A stretch of 15,936 nucleotides of DNA from positions 1 to 15,936 of the forward strand of contig CANCCJ010000057.1 in the NCBI GenBank assembly GCA_947374535.1, given 5' to 3'. The translations under genes were made by a program, and so were the position numbers. The stretch comes from Comamonadaceae bacterium. GTDB lineage: Bacteria; Pseudomonadota; Gammaproteobacteria; Burkholderiales; Burkholderiaceae. Below are positions 1-6,763 of this stretch, piece after piece (position 1 is the first letter of the stretch; each line of letters begins with the position of its first letter). The notes beneath the pieces are model-generated. The model saw nothing but the letters and a program-made list of their open reading frames with translations. It did not search any database and was not told the DNA's origin.

Positions 1-450
1 GCAGGGACCAAGACCAATCACATTCCCTACAAAGGTCAATCACAAGCGATGACCGATTTGGTCGGTGGGCAACTCGCCTATATGTTTAGCCCAGTTCAAA
101 ATGCCTTGCCCTACATTCAGCAAGGGCGCATTCGTGCGCTGACCATGGCTGCTTCCCAACGTAACCCCAATTTGCCACAAGTGCCTTCGCTGGCAGAAGG
201 TGGTTACAAGGGCGTGGACTTAGCCAATTGGTTTGCGGTCTATGCACCTGCTGGCACACCGCCCGCAATTGTGAGAAAGCTCAACGCGGCATTTGTGCAG
301 GTAGGCAAAACACCTGAGATGAAAGCCAAGTTTGAAAAGCTAGGCTTCGAGCCTTTTTTCACCACGTCTGAAGATGGCACAGATTTCATGCGCGCCGAGT
401 TGGTGCGCTGGGCTCGCGTGGCGGCTTATGCAGGCATCAAAGCAGAATAA
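1..450 (+). CDS. Bug/TctC-family periplasmic substrate-binding protein (5'-partial)
   Basis: C-terminal ~149 residues of a tripartite tricarboxylate transporter (TTT) binding protein of the Bug family, open from the first base in frame 1. The family is about 320 residues, so roughly half is outside the window. Seen: the 'HIPYKG' segment near the start, 'DLVGGQ' and 'AYMFSP' ligand-pocket strands, then 'GRIRALTMA', 'VPSLAEGGYKG' and 'APAGTPPAIVRKLN', the usual order in this family. Bug proteins bind small organic acids in the periplasm and hand them to TctAB permeases, although many are orphans without a permease nearby. No permease is visible here. The next gene, a class II aldolase homologue, starts 10 nt downstream, suggesting co-transcription and perhaps a link to uptake and breakdown of a hydroxy-acid. 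The ligand cannot be named from sequence. Confidence 0.9.
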   Translation, partial: AGTKTNHIPYKGQSQAMTDLVGGQLAYMFSPVQNALPYIQQGRIRALTMAASQRNPNLPQVPSLAEGGYKGVDLANWFAVYAPAGTPPAIVRKLNAAFVQVGKTPEMKAKFEKLGFEPFFTTSEDGTDFMRAELVRWARVAAYAGIKAE

Positions 451-460
451 CGAGAACACC

Positions 461-1165
461 ATGACAACACAACTTTTAGCAGACCTCGCCCTCGCCAACC
501 ACATCTTGGTCAACGAAGGCGTGCTGGATGGCTTTGGCCACATCAGCGCACGCAACCCACAAAATCCTGAGCGCTTCTTCATCGCACGCAGCATGGCGCC
601 TGCACTGGTGGAGGTGGAGGACATCGTCGAGGTGGACTTGGACGGCAACGTGCATGACGCCCAAGGTCGCCGCACCTATGTGGAGCGTTTCATCCACAGC
701 GCCATCTACAAAGCGCGCCCTGATGTGATGTCGATCGTCCACAGCCATTCACCAGCAGTTATTCCGTTTGGCGTCACGGGTGCGCGCTTGCGCCCTATTT
801 GCCACATGAGTGGCTTTTTAGGTGCGTTGACACCCGTTTATGAAATTCGTCACAGCGCAGGTGAGAACTCCGACTTGTTGATCAGCAACCAAGCCTTGGG
901 TGAGTCTTTGGCCGCAGTGCTCGGTCAATCCAATGTGGCACTCATGCGTGGGCACGGCAGTGTGACCGTGGGTAACGCCATCCAACAAGCTGTGTTTCGT
1001 GCCATCTATACCGAGAGCAACGCCCGCCTGCAAAGTGAAGCCTCGCGTTTCGGTGAAATCACTTTCCTCACAGACGCAGAAGCCAAAGCGACCTCCGATA
1101 TGAATGACAGACACCTCGACCGGCCTTGGGAAATGTGGAAACGCAAGGCCCTAAAAAGGGGCTAA
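461..1165 (+). CDS. Class II aldolase/adducin family protein
   Basis: Zinc-dependent class II aldolase fold, 234 residues. Seen: 'GFGHISARNP' (25-34), 'YVERFIH' with the likely catalytic acid E75, 'VHSHSPAV' with metal ligands H94 and H96, and 'RGHGSVTVG' with the third ligand H165. These match the fuculose-aldolase/RhaD-like family, so the active site looks intact. The frame is open further upstream to an ATG at 374, but that would overlap the Bug gene by 77 nt and add 29 residues without family character. The ATG at 461, 10 nt after the previous stop, is preferred; its Shine-Dalgarno is weak. The substrate is unknown. Many homologues beside TTT binding proteins act on hydroxy- or oxo-acids, so an aldolase or decarboxylase role for an imported acid is an inference. 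A short GC stem around the stop (about 1148-1162) is too weak to call a terminator. Confidence 0.88.
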   Translation: MTTQLLADLALANHILVNEGVLDGFGHISARNPQNPERFFIARSMAPALVEVEDIVEVDLDGNVHDAQGRRTYVERFIHSAIYKARPDVMSIVHSHSPAVIPFGVTGARLRPICHMSGFLGALTPVYEIRHSAGENSDLLISNQALGESLAAVLGQSNVALMRGHGSVTVGNAIQQAVFRAIYTESNARLQSEASRFGEITFLTDAEAKATSDMNDRHLDRPWEMWKRKALKRG

Positions 1166-1197
1166 AAACTTAAACTTGTCTGTTTCTGCCTAGGACT

Positions 1198-1224
1198 TTC
1201 CCGAGTGGGAACTGTCTCTAGAAT
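1198..1224 (+). promoter_or_regulatory. Candidate gltI promoter -10 with overlapping palindrome
   Basis: Upstream of gltI there is a TAGAAT hexamer (1219-1224, one mismatch to the sigma70 -10 consensus), 37 nt before the start codon. Just upstream is a perfect 5-bp inverted repeat, TTCCC-gagt-GGGAA (1198-1211), which covers the place where a -35 box should be. No good TTGACA-like -35 is visible, so an activator-dependent promoter with this palindrome as operator is possible. This is inference. The Shine-Dalgarno TGGAG sits about 8 nt before the ATG at 1262. Confidence 0.35.
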
Positions 1225-1261
1225 GTGAAATTCCAAACGACCACTTACTCTGGAGCTTCAC

Positions 1262-2161
1262 ATGAAAAAGCATTTCCTCACCCTCGCTGTGACGGCCCTG
1301 TTGGCAGGCAGCGCGTTTGCGCAAGCCAATGACACCCTCGCCAAAGTCAAAGCTGCGGGCTCAATCACCATGGGTGTGCGCGATTCTTCGGGCGCTTTGT
1401 CTTACACCTTGGGTGACGGCAAGTATGTGGGCTACCACGTTGAAATTTGCCAACGCATCATCGCCAACGTTGAAAAAACAGTGGGCAAAAAGCTGACCGT
1501 GAATTACACCCCTGTGACTTCACAAAACCGCATCCCTTTGGTCGAGAACGGCACAGTCGACATCGAGTGCGGCTCCACCACCAACAACGAAGCCCGCCAG
1601 AAACAAGTGGCCTTTGCCTTCACCACTTACGTGGAAGAAGTGCGCATTGCGGTGCGTGCCAACTCGGGTATCACCACGATCGCTCAGTTGAACGGCAAGA
1701 ACGTGGCGACCACCACCGGCACCACCTCTGTGCAACTGTTGCGCAAGAACGAACGCGCCACGGGCGTGGACTTCAAAGAAGTGTTCGGCAAAGACCACGC
1801 AGACAGCTTCTTGTTACTCGAATCTGGCCGCGCTGATGCGTTTGTGATGGACGGCCAAATCTTGGCGGGCAACATCGCCAACTCCAAAGCCCCTGCTGAC
1901 TTCAAAATCGTGGGCGAAGTGTTGAACGTCGAACCCATCGCCATCATGTTCCGCAAGGACGACCCAGCTTTCAAGAAATTGGCTGACGAGACCATTGCTG
2001 GTTTGGCCAAGTCTGGCGAACTCGCCAAGCTTTACGACAAGTGGTTCGTGCAAGCTATCCCTCCCAAGAACATCAAGCTCGGCATGCCTGCCAGCGATGC
2101 GAACAAGGACGCTTGGAAAAACTTGAACGATAAGCCTGTCGAAGCCTACGCCAAGAAGTAA
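1262..2161 (+). CDS. gltI: Glutamate/aspartate ABC transporter periplasmic binding protein
   Basis: Solute-binding protein of the polar amino acid family, 299 residues (E. coli GltI is about 300). Residues 1-20 form a Sec signal peptide: a KKH start, a hydrophobic core and AFA before the likely cleavage at A20/Q21. The mature protein starts with the family segment 'DTLAKVKAAGSITMGVRDSSG', with 'SYTLGDGKYVGYHVEICQ' and 'NRIPLVENGTVDIECGSTTN' following, which are the amino-acid carboxylate/amine-binding elements of GltI-type proteins. It should capture glutamate and/or aspartate in the periplasm and deliver it to GltJK. It is the first gene of a complete gltIJKL operon; gltJ begins 30 nt after its stop. 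The SD TGGAG precedes the ATG. Exact ligand preference (Glu, Asp or both) is inferred from the family and operon layout. Confidence 0.93.
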   Translation: MKKHFLTLAVTALLAGSAFAQANDTLAKVKAAGSITMGVRDSSGALSYTLGDGKYVGYHVEICQRIIANVEKTVGKKLTVNYTPVTSQNRIPLVENGTVDIECGSTTNNEARQKQVAFAFTTYVEEVRIAVRANSGITTIAQLNGKNVATTTGTTSVQLLRKNERATGVDFKEVFGKDHADSFLLLESGRADAFVMDGQILAGNIANSKAPADFKIVGEVLNVEPIAIMFRKDDPAFKKLADETIAGLAKSGELAKLYDKWFVQAIPPKNIKLGMPASDANKDAWKNLNDKPVEAYAKK

Positions 2162-2191
2162 TTTCAGAAAACCTTAAAACGCACGACATAC

Positions 2192-2926
2192 ATGACACTC
2201 GATTGGCAGGTTTTTCTTCAGGACGACGGTGGGGGAAGAACCTACCTCGAGTGGATGTTTGATGCCTGGGGCTGGACGCTTTCAGTCGCGGGCAGTGCCT
2301 GGGTCGTGGCCATGGTGTCGGGCTGCCTGATGGGTGTTCTGCGCACCTTGCCCCAAGACACACGTTTGAATGTTTGGTTAGCGAGATTCGCCAACGCGTG
2401 GGTGGAGCTGTTTCGCAACATTCCCGTGTTGGTCCAAATTTTTCTCTGGTACTTTGTATTGCCGAAGATTTTTCCGGCCATGCAACAAGTGCCGGGGTTT
2501 GTGTTGGTGGTGTTGGGCCTAGGCTTCTTCACCTCCTCACGCGTGGCGGAGATGCTGCGCGCCGGTATTCAAGCCATGCCTCGCGGTCAGCGTTACGCAG
2601 CCATGGCCATGGGCTTTACCACTTGGCAAACGTATCGCTATGTGCTGTTGCCTATTGCGTTTCGCACCATTTGGCCGCCGCTCACCAGCGAATCGATGAA
2701 TTTGCTCAAAAACTCATCGGTGGCCTTTGCGGTGTCGATTGCCGAGCTCACCATGTACGCCATGCAAGTGCAAGAAGAAACCTCGCGCGGCATTGAGGTG
2801 TACTTGGCCGTGACAGCGCTGTACACCGTGTCTGCCTTTGCGGTGAATCGTGTGATGGCCTTCGTCGAGCGCCGCATGCAAATCCCTGGCCTCGTGGTCG
2901 CGGGCAATGTCGGCGGGGGGCACTGA
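2192..2926 (+). CDS. gltJ: Glutamate/aspartate ABC transporter permease
   Basis: Inner-membrane permease of the HisM/GltJ type, 244 residues, near the E. coli length of about 246. Hydrophobic segments are visible at about 25-47, 75-115 and near the C-terminus. The EAA loop that docks on the ATPase reads 'RAGIQAMPRGQRYAAMAMGF', followed by 'YRYVLLPIAFRTIWPPLT'. 'ELFRNIPVLVQIF' is the typical polar amino acid permease signature. It pairs with GltK to form the channel. The ATG at 2192 has no clear Shine-Dalgarno, so translation may depend on coupling with gltI. Only 2 nt separate its stop from the gltK ATG. Confidence 0.93.
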   Translation: MTLDWQVFLQDDGGGRTYLEWMFDAWGWTLSVAGSAWVVAMVSGCLMGVLRTLPQDTRLNVWLARFANAWVELFRNIPVLVQIFLWYFVLPKIFPAMQQVPGFVLVVLGLGFFTSSRVAEMLRAGIQAMPRGQRYAAMAMGFTTWQTYRYVLLPIAFRTIWPPLTSESMNLLKNSSVAFAVSIAELTMYAMQVQEETSRGIEVYLAVTALYTVSAFAVNRVMAFVERRMQIPGLVVAGNVGGGH

Positions 2927-2928
2927 AC

Positions 2929-3597
2929 ATGAGCGCACTCGATTTTTCGTTCATCGAATGGGACATCTTCAACAAGTTTGTGTTGAAGGGCATGCTCTTT
3001 AGCGTGGAGCTGACCCTCATCGCCACCATCGGCGGCATCGTGTTTGGTACCCTGCTTGCACTCATGCGCTTGTCGGGCAACAAAGCCTTAGAACTACCCG
3101 CCGTCATTTATGTGAACGGCATGCGCTCCATCCCCTTGGTGATGGTGATTTTGTGGTTCTTCTTGCTGATCCCGTTTTTGATTGGCCGCTCCATTGGCGC
3201 TGAGTTGTCGGCCACCATCACCTTTGTGGCGTTTGAAGCGGCGTACTTCAGCGAGATCATGCGTGCGGGCATCCAGTCCATCCCTCGTGGTCAGGTCATG
3301 GCCGGTCAAGCTTTGGGCATGACCTACGGCCAAAACATACGCCTCATTGTGTTGCCGCAAGCCTTTCGCAACATGATTCCCGTGTTGCTCACGCAAACCA
3401 TCATCTTGTTCCAAGACACCTCGCTGGTCTACGCCATTGGTGCGTATGACTTACTCAAAGGCTTTGTCACCGCAGGCAAGATTTATGGCCGCGTGGAAGA
3501 GGTCTACATCTTGGCCGCCTTGGTGTATTTCGTGATTTGTTTTGGCCTCTCGGCCCTCGTGCGTCGCTTGCAAGCGCGCATTGCCATTATTCGCTAA
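2929..3597 (+). CDS. gltK: Glutamate/aspartate ABC transporter permease
   Basis: Second permease of the same importer, 222 residues (E. coli GltK about 224). It has the polar amino acid permease pattern: 'GMLFSVELTLIATIGGIVFG' as the first transmembrane helix, 'YVNGMRSIPLVMVILWFF', the EAA loop 'RAGIQSIPRGQVMAGQALGM' and 'LPQAFRNMIPVLL'. It is predicted to form a heterodimer with GltJ in the inner membrane and couple to GltL. The start ATG lies 2 nt after the gltJ TGA, within a G-run that could serve as ribosome-binding sequence, so translational coupling is likely. gltL follows after 24 nt. Confidence 0.93.
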   Translation: MSALDFSFIEWDIFNKFVLKGMLFSVELTLIATIGGIVFGTLLALMRLSGNKALELPAVIYVNGMRSIPLVMVILWFFLLIPFLIGRSIGAELSATITFVAFEAAYFSEIMRAGIQSIPRGQVMAGQALGMTYGQNIRLIVLPQAFRNMIPVLLTQTIILFQDTSLVYAIGAYDLLKGFVTAGKIYGRVEEVYILAALVYFVICFGLSALVRRLQARIAIIR

Positions 3598-3621
3598 GCG
3601 TTAGTTACGCTGGAGTTCATC

Positions 3622-4359
3622 GTGATTGAATTAAAAAATGTGTCCAAGTGGTACGGCTCCGTTCAGGTGCTGAACAACTGTTCCACCAACATCCAAAAGG
3701 GTGAAGTGGTGGTGGTTTGCGGCCCTTCCGGCTCGGGCAAATCCACCCTCATCAAAACCATCAACGCCTTGGAGCCTTTCCAACAAGGCGAGATCATGGT
3801 CGACGGCATTGCTGTGCATGGCAAAGACACCAACCTGCCTAAACTGCGCAGTCGCGTGGGCATGGTGTTTCAGCACTTTGAGCTGTTCCCCCATTTGTCA
3901 GTGACCGAGAACCTGACCATTGCCCAGCAAAAGGTGTTGGGCCGCAGCGAAGAAGAAGCGCATGCGCACGGCCTGAAGTACTTGGATCGCGTGGGCTTGA
4001 TGGCGCACAAAGACAAGTTTCCCGGCCAGCTCTCGGGCGGCCAACAACAACGCGTGGCCATCGCCCGTGCTTTGAGCATGGACCCCATCGTGATGTTGTT
4101 TGACGAGCCCACCTCAGCACTCGACCCCGAAATGGTGGGCGAGGTGTTGGACGTCATGGTGGACTTGGCGAATGAGGGCATGACCATGATGTGCGTGACA
4201 CACGAAATGGGCTTTGCACGCAAAGTGGGTAGCCGCGTGATCTTCATGGATGTGGGCGGCAAGATTTTGGAAGACTGCTCGAAGGATGAGTTTTTCAACC
4301 ACCCAGAAAATCGTCAGCCACGCACCAAAGAGTTCTTGAACAAAATCTTGGCGCATTAA
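3622..4359 (+). CDS. gltL: Glutamate/aspartate ABC transporter ATP-binding protein
   Basis: ABC ATPase powering the importer, 245 residues. All motifs are present: Walker [10 protein letters not shown] (34-42), Q-loop Q84, signature LSGGQQQR (137-144), Walker B 'VMLFDEP' (157-163) with catalytic E162, D-loop SALD (165-168) and the H-loop H194. The start is GTG at 3622, supported by TGGAG at 3611-3615, 6 nt upstream; the first residues [12 protein letters not shown] are the normal N-terminus of the family. It is the last gene of the gltIJKL operon and is followed at once by a hairpin and then a rho-independent terminator. Confidence 0.94.
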   Translation: MIELKNVSKWYGSVQVLNNCSTNIQKGEVVVVCGPSGSGKSTLIKTINALEPFQQGEIMVDGIAVHGKDTNLPKLRSRVGMVFQHFELFPHLSVTENLTIAQQKVLGRSEEEAHAHGLKYLDRVGLMAHKDKFPGQLSGGQQQRVAIARALSMDPIVMLFDEPTSALDPEMVGEVLDVMVDLANEGMTMMCVTHEMGFARKVGSRVIFMDVGGKILEDCSKDEFFNHPENRQPRTKEFLNKILAH

Positions 4360-4386
4360 GCTAATTGGGTTCAGAACCTAATTAGC
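4360..4386 (+). other. 13-bp inverted repeat directly after gltL
   Basis: GCTAATTGGGTTC (4360-4372) pairs with GAACCTAATTAGC (4374-4386). The 13 positions pair fully if one G-U wobble is allowed. The first base overlaps the last base region of the gltL stop (TAA ends at 4359). The trailing sequence is moderately T-rich (TTGGCTTTGTTTGTGTTT). It may act as a first, weaker terminator or as a 3'-end stabilising hairpin in front of the stronger terminator 20 nt further on. Confidence 0.6.
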
Positions 4387-4405
4387 TTGGCTTTGTTTGT
4401 GTTTG

Positions 4406-4440
4406 AAAGGCGTCTCTTTATGGGACGCCTTTTTCTTTGT
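4406..4440 (+). terminator. Rho-independent terminator of the gltIJKL operon
   Basis: AAAGGCGTC (4406-4414) pairs perfectly with GACGCCTTT (4424-4432) across a 9-nt loop and is followed by TTCTTTGTTGC, a U-rich tail. This is a standard intrinsic terminator in the plus direction, about 47 nt after the gltL stop. The A/T-rich ends of the stem would allow some bidirectional activity. Confidence 0.85.
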
Positions 4441-4475
4441 TGCTTTTTTGCTCGCAAAGGTTTCTCGCCGGAGAG

Positions 4476-4555
4476 AGTTGCGCAGCTTGGGTGCGGCGGC
4501 TTCCTCATGCTGGAGTACCAGAAATCGTCAGCCGCCGCACCCAAGCCGCGCAACT
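4476..4555. repeat. Long hairpin A: 26-bp stem with a conserved 28-nt loop
   Basis: The left arm 4476-4501 and right arm 4530-4555 are reverse complements over 26 positions with a single mismatch (A at 4484 opposite C). The arms enclose a 28-nt loop, 4502-4529, which itself contains CTGG-agta-CCAG (4510-4521). No U-tract follows, so a simple terminator is unlikely. The loop reappears, reverse-complemented with one base change, as the loop of hairpin B (4624-4651), although the two stems differ. No reading frame here looks like a real gene. I do not recognise the repeat family. Confidence 0.85.
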
Positions 4556-4598
4556 GTCGATAAACAACAGTCCAAACTAAACTTTTGTAGGCCGCAGT

Positions 4599-4676
4599 CT
4601 GTGGGTAGAGGGCATGGGCAGGTGACGATTTCTGGTACCCCAGCATGAGGAACCTGCCCATGCCCTCTGCCCACAG
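4599..4676. repeat. Long hairpin B: 25-bp stem, inverted copy of the hairpin A loop
   Basis: The left arm 4599-4623 and right arm 4652-4676 are reverse complements over 25 positions with one T/G wobble at 4606. The 28-nt loop 4624-4651 is the reverse complement of loop A except at one base (GGAGTACC in A, GGGGTACC here in the A orientation). Read in the A orientation, the 7 bases next to the loop are GGCAGGT, against GGCGGCT in A; further out the stems share little. The right arm ends about 21 nt before the presumed pyrC -10 element. Its function is unknown. Confidence 0.85.
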
Positions 4677-4697
4677 CGAGCCCAGAAACAAAAAAGC

Positions 4698-4709
4698 GAC
4701 AATCTACGC
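4698..4709 (+). promoter_or_regulatory. Possible pyrC -10 element and leaderless start
   Basis: GACAAT (4698-4703) lies 6 nt before the pyrC ATG and no Shine-Dalgarno is visible in front of that ATG. If GACAAT is a -10 box, transcription would begin at or near the A of the start codon, giving a leaderless mRNA. No recognisable -35 box is present: the expected position (about 4675-4680) falls at the edge of hairpin B. This is low-confidence inference. Confidence 0.3.
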
Positions 4710-5741
4710 ATGACGCAACAACTCACCATCACAAAACCCGACGACTGGCACCTGCATGTGCGCGATGGCGCTGCCCTGAACACCGTGGTGCCCCATACCG
4801 CCGCCGAATTTGGCCGCGCCATCATCATGCCCAACCTCAAGCCGCCCGTCACCACAGCGGTGCAAGCGCTTGCGTACAAACAACGCATCTTGGCCGCCGT
4901 TCCGAAAGGCGTGAGCTTCGAGCCATTGATGACGCTCTACCTCACCGACAACTTGCCCGCCGACGAAATCGCCCGTGCCAAAGATGCAGGTGTGGTCGCC
5001 GCCAAGCTTTACCCGGCTGGTGCCACCACCAACAGCGATGCTGGCGTGACCGACCTGCGCAAGACCTACCCAACCCTCGAAGCGATGCAAAAGGCGGGCA
5101 TGTTGTTGTTGGTGCACGGTGAAGTCACCAGCCCCGACATTGACTTGTTTGACCGCGAAGCGGTGTTCATCGACACCCAGCTCATCCCCCTGCGCAAAGA
5201 TTTTCCTGAACTCAAAATTGTGTTTGAGCACATCACTACCGCCGAAGCCGCGCACTACGTGGCCGACAGCGACAAGTACACGGGCGCCACCATCACCGCG
5301 CACCACTTACTCTACAACCGCAACGCCATCTTCACGGGTGGCATTCGTCCACACTACTACTGCTTGCCCGTGTTGAAGCGCGAGACACATCGCCAAGCTT
5401 TGGTGAAAGCTGCCACCAGCGGCTCACCCAAATTCTTCTTGGGTACCGACAGCGCACCACACCCCGCACAGCTCAAAGAACACGCCACCGGATGCGCGGG
5501 TTGCTACACCGCGCACGCGGCCATGCCCATGTATGCCGAAGCGTTTGACAATGCAGGCGCGCTCCACAAGCTCGAAGGCTTCGCCAGTTTTTACGGCGCA
5601 GATTTCTATGGTTTGCCACGCAACACCGGCACGATCACCCTGCGCAAAGAAAGCTGGACACCGCCCGAAAGTTTTGCGTTTGGCGAGGCAGACTTGAAGC
5701 CCCTGCGTTCTGGCGAGGCATTGCCTTGGCGCGTGGTTTAA
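4710..5741 (+). CDS. pyrC: Dihydroorotase (class II, PyrC type)
   Basis: Catalyses the reversible cyclisation of N-carbamoyl-aspartate to dihydroorotate, step three of de novo pyrimidine synthesis, in the cytoplasm. It has 343 residues against about 348 in E. coli. Seen: the zinc-binding HxH of '[10 protein letters not shown]' (H14, H16), the substrate-binding '[10 protein letters not shown]' (40-49), the carboxylated lysine in '[17 protein letters not shown]' (K99), 'VHGEV', the 'FEHITTAEA' zinc-histidine segment, '[12 protein letters not shown]', and 'FLGTDSAPH' with the catalytic aspartate. All catalytic elements look intact. It follows the twin-hairpin gap and has no clear Shine-Dalgarno. 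The downstream DUF3025 gene overlaps its last 16 nt, suggesting one transcript. Confidence 0.95.
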   Translation: MTQQLTITKPDDWHLHVRDGAALNTVVPHTAAEFGRAIIMPNLKPPVTTAVQALAYKQRILAAVPKGVSFEPLMTLYLTDNLPADEIARAKDAGVVAAKLYPAGATTNSDAGVTDLRKTYPTLEAMQKAGMLLLVHGEVTSPDIDLFDREAVFIDTQLIPLRKDFPELKIVFEHITTAEAAHYVADSDKYTGATITAHHLLYNRNAIFTGGIRPHYYCLPVLKRETHRQALVKAATSGSPKFFLGTDSAPHPAQLKEHATGCAGCYTAHAAMPMYAEAFDNAGALHKLEGFASFYGADFYGLPRNTGTITLRKESWTPPESFAFGEADLKPLRSGEALPWRVV

Positions 5742-6622
5742 GTCCCAACACAGAAGGCTTTGCAGGCGCTGTCTTAGCCGAGATTGATTGGTCTCAACCG
5801 TGGTTCGCGCCTTGGCGCGAACTCGGTGAGGCCACGGCGCAACTAGCGCTACAGCAGCAAAGCGTTGCCGAAGCCCTGAACGAAAGAACATACACAGCCA
5901 AGCGCGAGGCCAGCGCGGGCTCGGGTGATATTGCGAGCGCAGCGAGCGTGAACACGACCCGTGCGGGCCTCGTGCTTGGCGATGCCAACGAAGTCAAGTT
6001 CGTCGCCCAATCAGCCCTACCCGAAGGTCAAGCCTACGAAGACTTCATCTTCAAAACTGCACAAGTCCCCACACGCGACGGCCTGCATGATTTTTTCAAC
6101 GGCCTGTGCTGGCATCGCTTTCCACTGGCCAAACGCCGCCTGAACCAACTCCAAGCCGCAGAAATCGAAGCCCAAGGTGTTCGCGACACCCGCGGTCCTG
6201 TGCGCGATGCACTCACATTGTTTGATGAAAACGTGGTGCTGATGCATGCGCCCGATGAGGTGTGGGCTGCGTTACAAGCGCGTGATTGGCTGAGGCTATT
6301 TGTGGACTTGCGTGCGCAATGGCAGCAGGTGCACCTCGTGTTGTTTGGTCATGCTTTGCTTGAAAAACTTGTCATGCCCTACAAATCCATCACGGCTCAT
6401 GTGTACCGCGTGGACAGTGAAGTGAATCCGCACGACGAAGCTTGGCTGGATGCGTGGCTGGTGCAAGATCTGCAATCAGCCAAATTAGCCACCAAGCCTT
6501 ACGAACCATTGCCTGTATTGGGCGTGCCAGGTTGGTGGTCGGCTAATGCTGAGCGGGCTTATTACGAGGACGCAAACGTATTTCGCCCCAAGCGCGATGT
6601 TGTTGCAAAGCCATCGACATAG
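5726..6622 (+). CDS. DUF3025 domain-containing protein
   Basis: Protein of 298 residues matching the DUF3025 family, whose function is unknown. Seen: '[16 protein letters not shown]' near the N-terminus, '[20 protein letters not shown]', the family core '[28 protein letters not shown]', '[17 protein letters not shown]', '[20 protein letters not shown]', and the C-terminal '[11 protein letters not shown]' with 'FRPKR'. The frame opens with TTG at 5726, 16 nt inside pyrC. No ATG or GTG exists before the conserved core, so the start is either this TTG (coupled to pyrC) or slightly downstream. Residues around 58-85 ([20 protein letters not shown]) look like an added low-complexity insert encoded by an imperfect inverted repeat. 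Confidence 0.8.
   Translation: MARGLSPNTEGFAGAVLAEIDWSQPWFAPWRELGEATAQLALQQQSVAEALNERTYTAKREASAGSGDIASAASVNTTRAGLVLGDANEVKFVAQSALPEGQAYEDFIFKTAQVPTRDGLHDFFNGLCWHRFPLAKRRLNQLQAAEIEAQGVRDTRGPVRDALTLFDENVVLMHAPDEVWAALQARDWLRLFVDLRAQWQQVHLVLFGHALLEKLVMPYKSITAHVYRVDSEVNPHDEAWLDAWLVQDLQSAKLATKPYEPLPVLGVPGWWSANAERAYYEDANVFRPKRDVVAKPST
5905..5972. repeat. Imperfect inverted repeat inside the DUF3025 gene
   Basis: CGAGGCCAGCGCGGG (5905-5919) and CCCGTGCGGGCCTCG (5958-5972) are reverse complements with two mismatches in 15, enclosing 38 nt with a repeated CGAGCG element (GCGAGCGCAGCGAGCG). The stretch is in frame and encodes a small-residue-rich segment (A, S, G, T), unlike the rest of the protein. 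It may be a short repeat element inserted in frame. Confidence 0.5.
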
Positions 6623-6639
6623 TCTGCGAAATAAAGCGC

Positions 6640-6659
6640 CAAAGCGGCACATCGCTTTG
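6640..6659 (+). other. Hairpin downstream of the DUF3025 gene
   Basis: CAAAGCG (6640-6646) and CGCTTTG (6653-6659) form a perfect 7-bp stem with a 6-nt loop, 18 nt after the stop codon. There is no clear U-run after it, so it is at most a weak or rho-assisted terminator. Confidence 0.35.
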
Positions 6660-6693
6660 CCTAACTTTCGTGTGGTTTTTAAAAGCTGTGGAA

Positions 6694-6717
6694 TTGAATT
6701 GCAAGAATTCACCCCTA
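6694..6717 (+). promoter_or_regulatory. Possible heat-shock (sigma32-like) promoter of htpX
   Basis: In the 141-nt gap before htpX, TTGAAT (6694-6699) is followed after 12 nt by CCCCTA (6712-6717), resembling the sigma32 pattern CTTGAA - 11 to 16 nt - CCCCAT. htpX is a known sigma32-regulated gene in E. coli, so the placement is sensible, but the -10 match is imperfect. The Shine-Dalgarno AAAAGGA lies 5 to 6 nt before the ATG at 6764. Confidence 0.3.
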
Positions 6718-6763
6718 CCATTCACAACCGCGGACGTTTGTATTCCCCGCTGAAAAGGAAACT

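Noticed and set aside
374..460. Upstream ATG extension of the class II aldolase
   Set aside because: It would overlap the Bug-family gene by 77 nt and add residues with no family match; ATG 461 fits the domain start.
1146..1165. Terminator at the aldolase gene end
   Set aside because: The stem is only 4-5 bp and overlaps the stop codon, with no convincing U-tract.
4476..4676. CRISPR array
   Set aside because: Only two copies of the loop in opposite orientation, each in its own stem; no regular direct repeats or cas genes.
4476..4676. Integron attC sites
   Set aside because: attC sites conserve the outer ends of the stem and vary inside; here the loop core is conserved and the stems vary, and no GTTRRRY-type ends or cassette genes are evident.
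4371..4888. Open frames on both strands crossing the hairpin gap (83-106 residues)
   Set aside because: They arise from the GC-rich hairpin arms, have no ribosome-binding site or family resemblance, and the sequence is explained by the inverted repeats.
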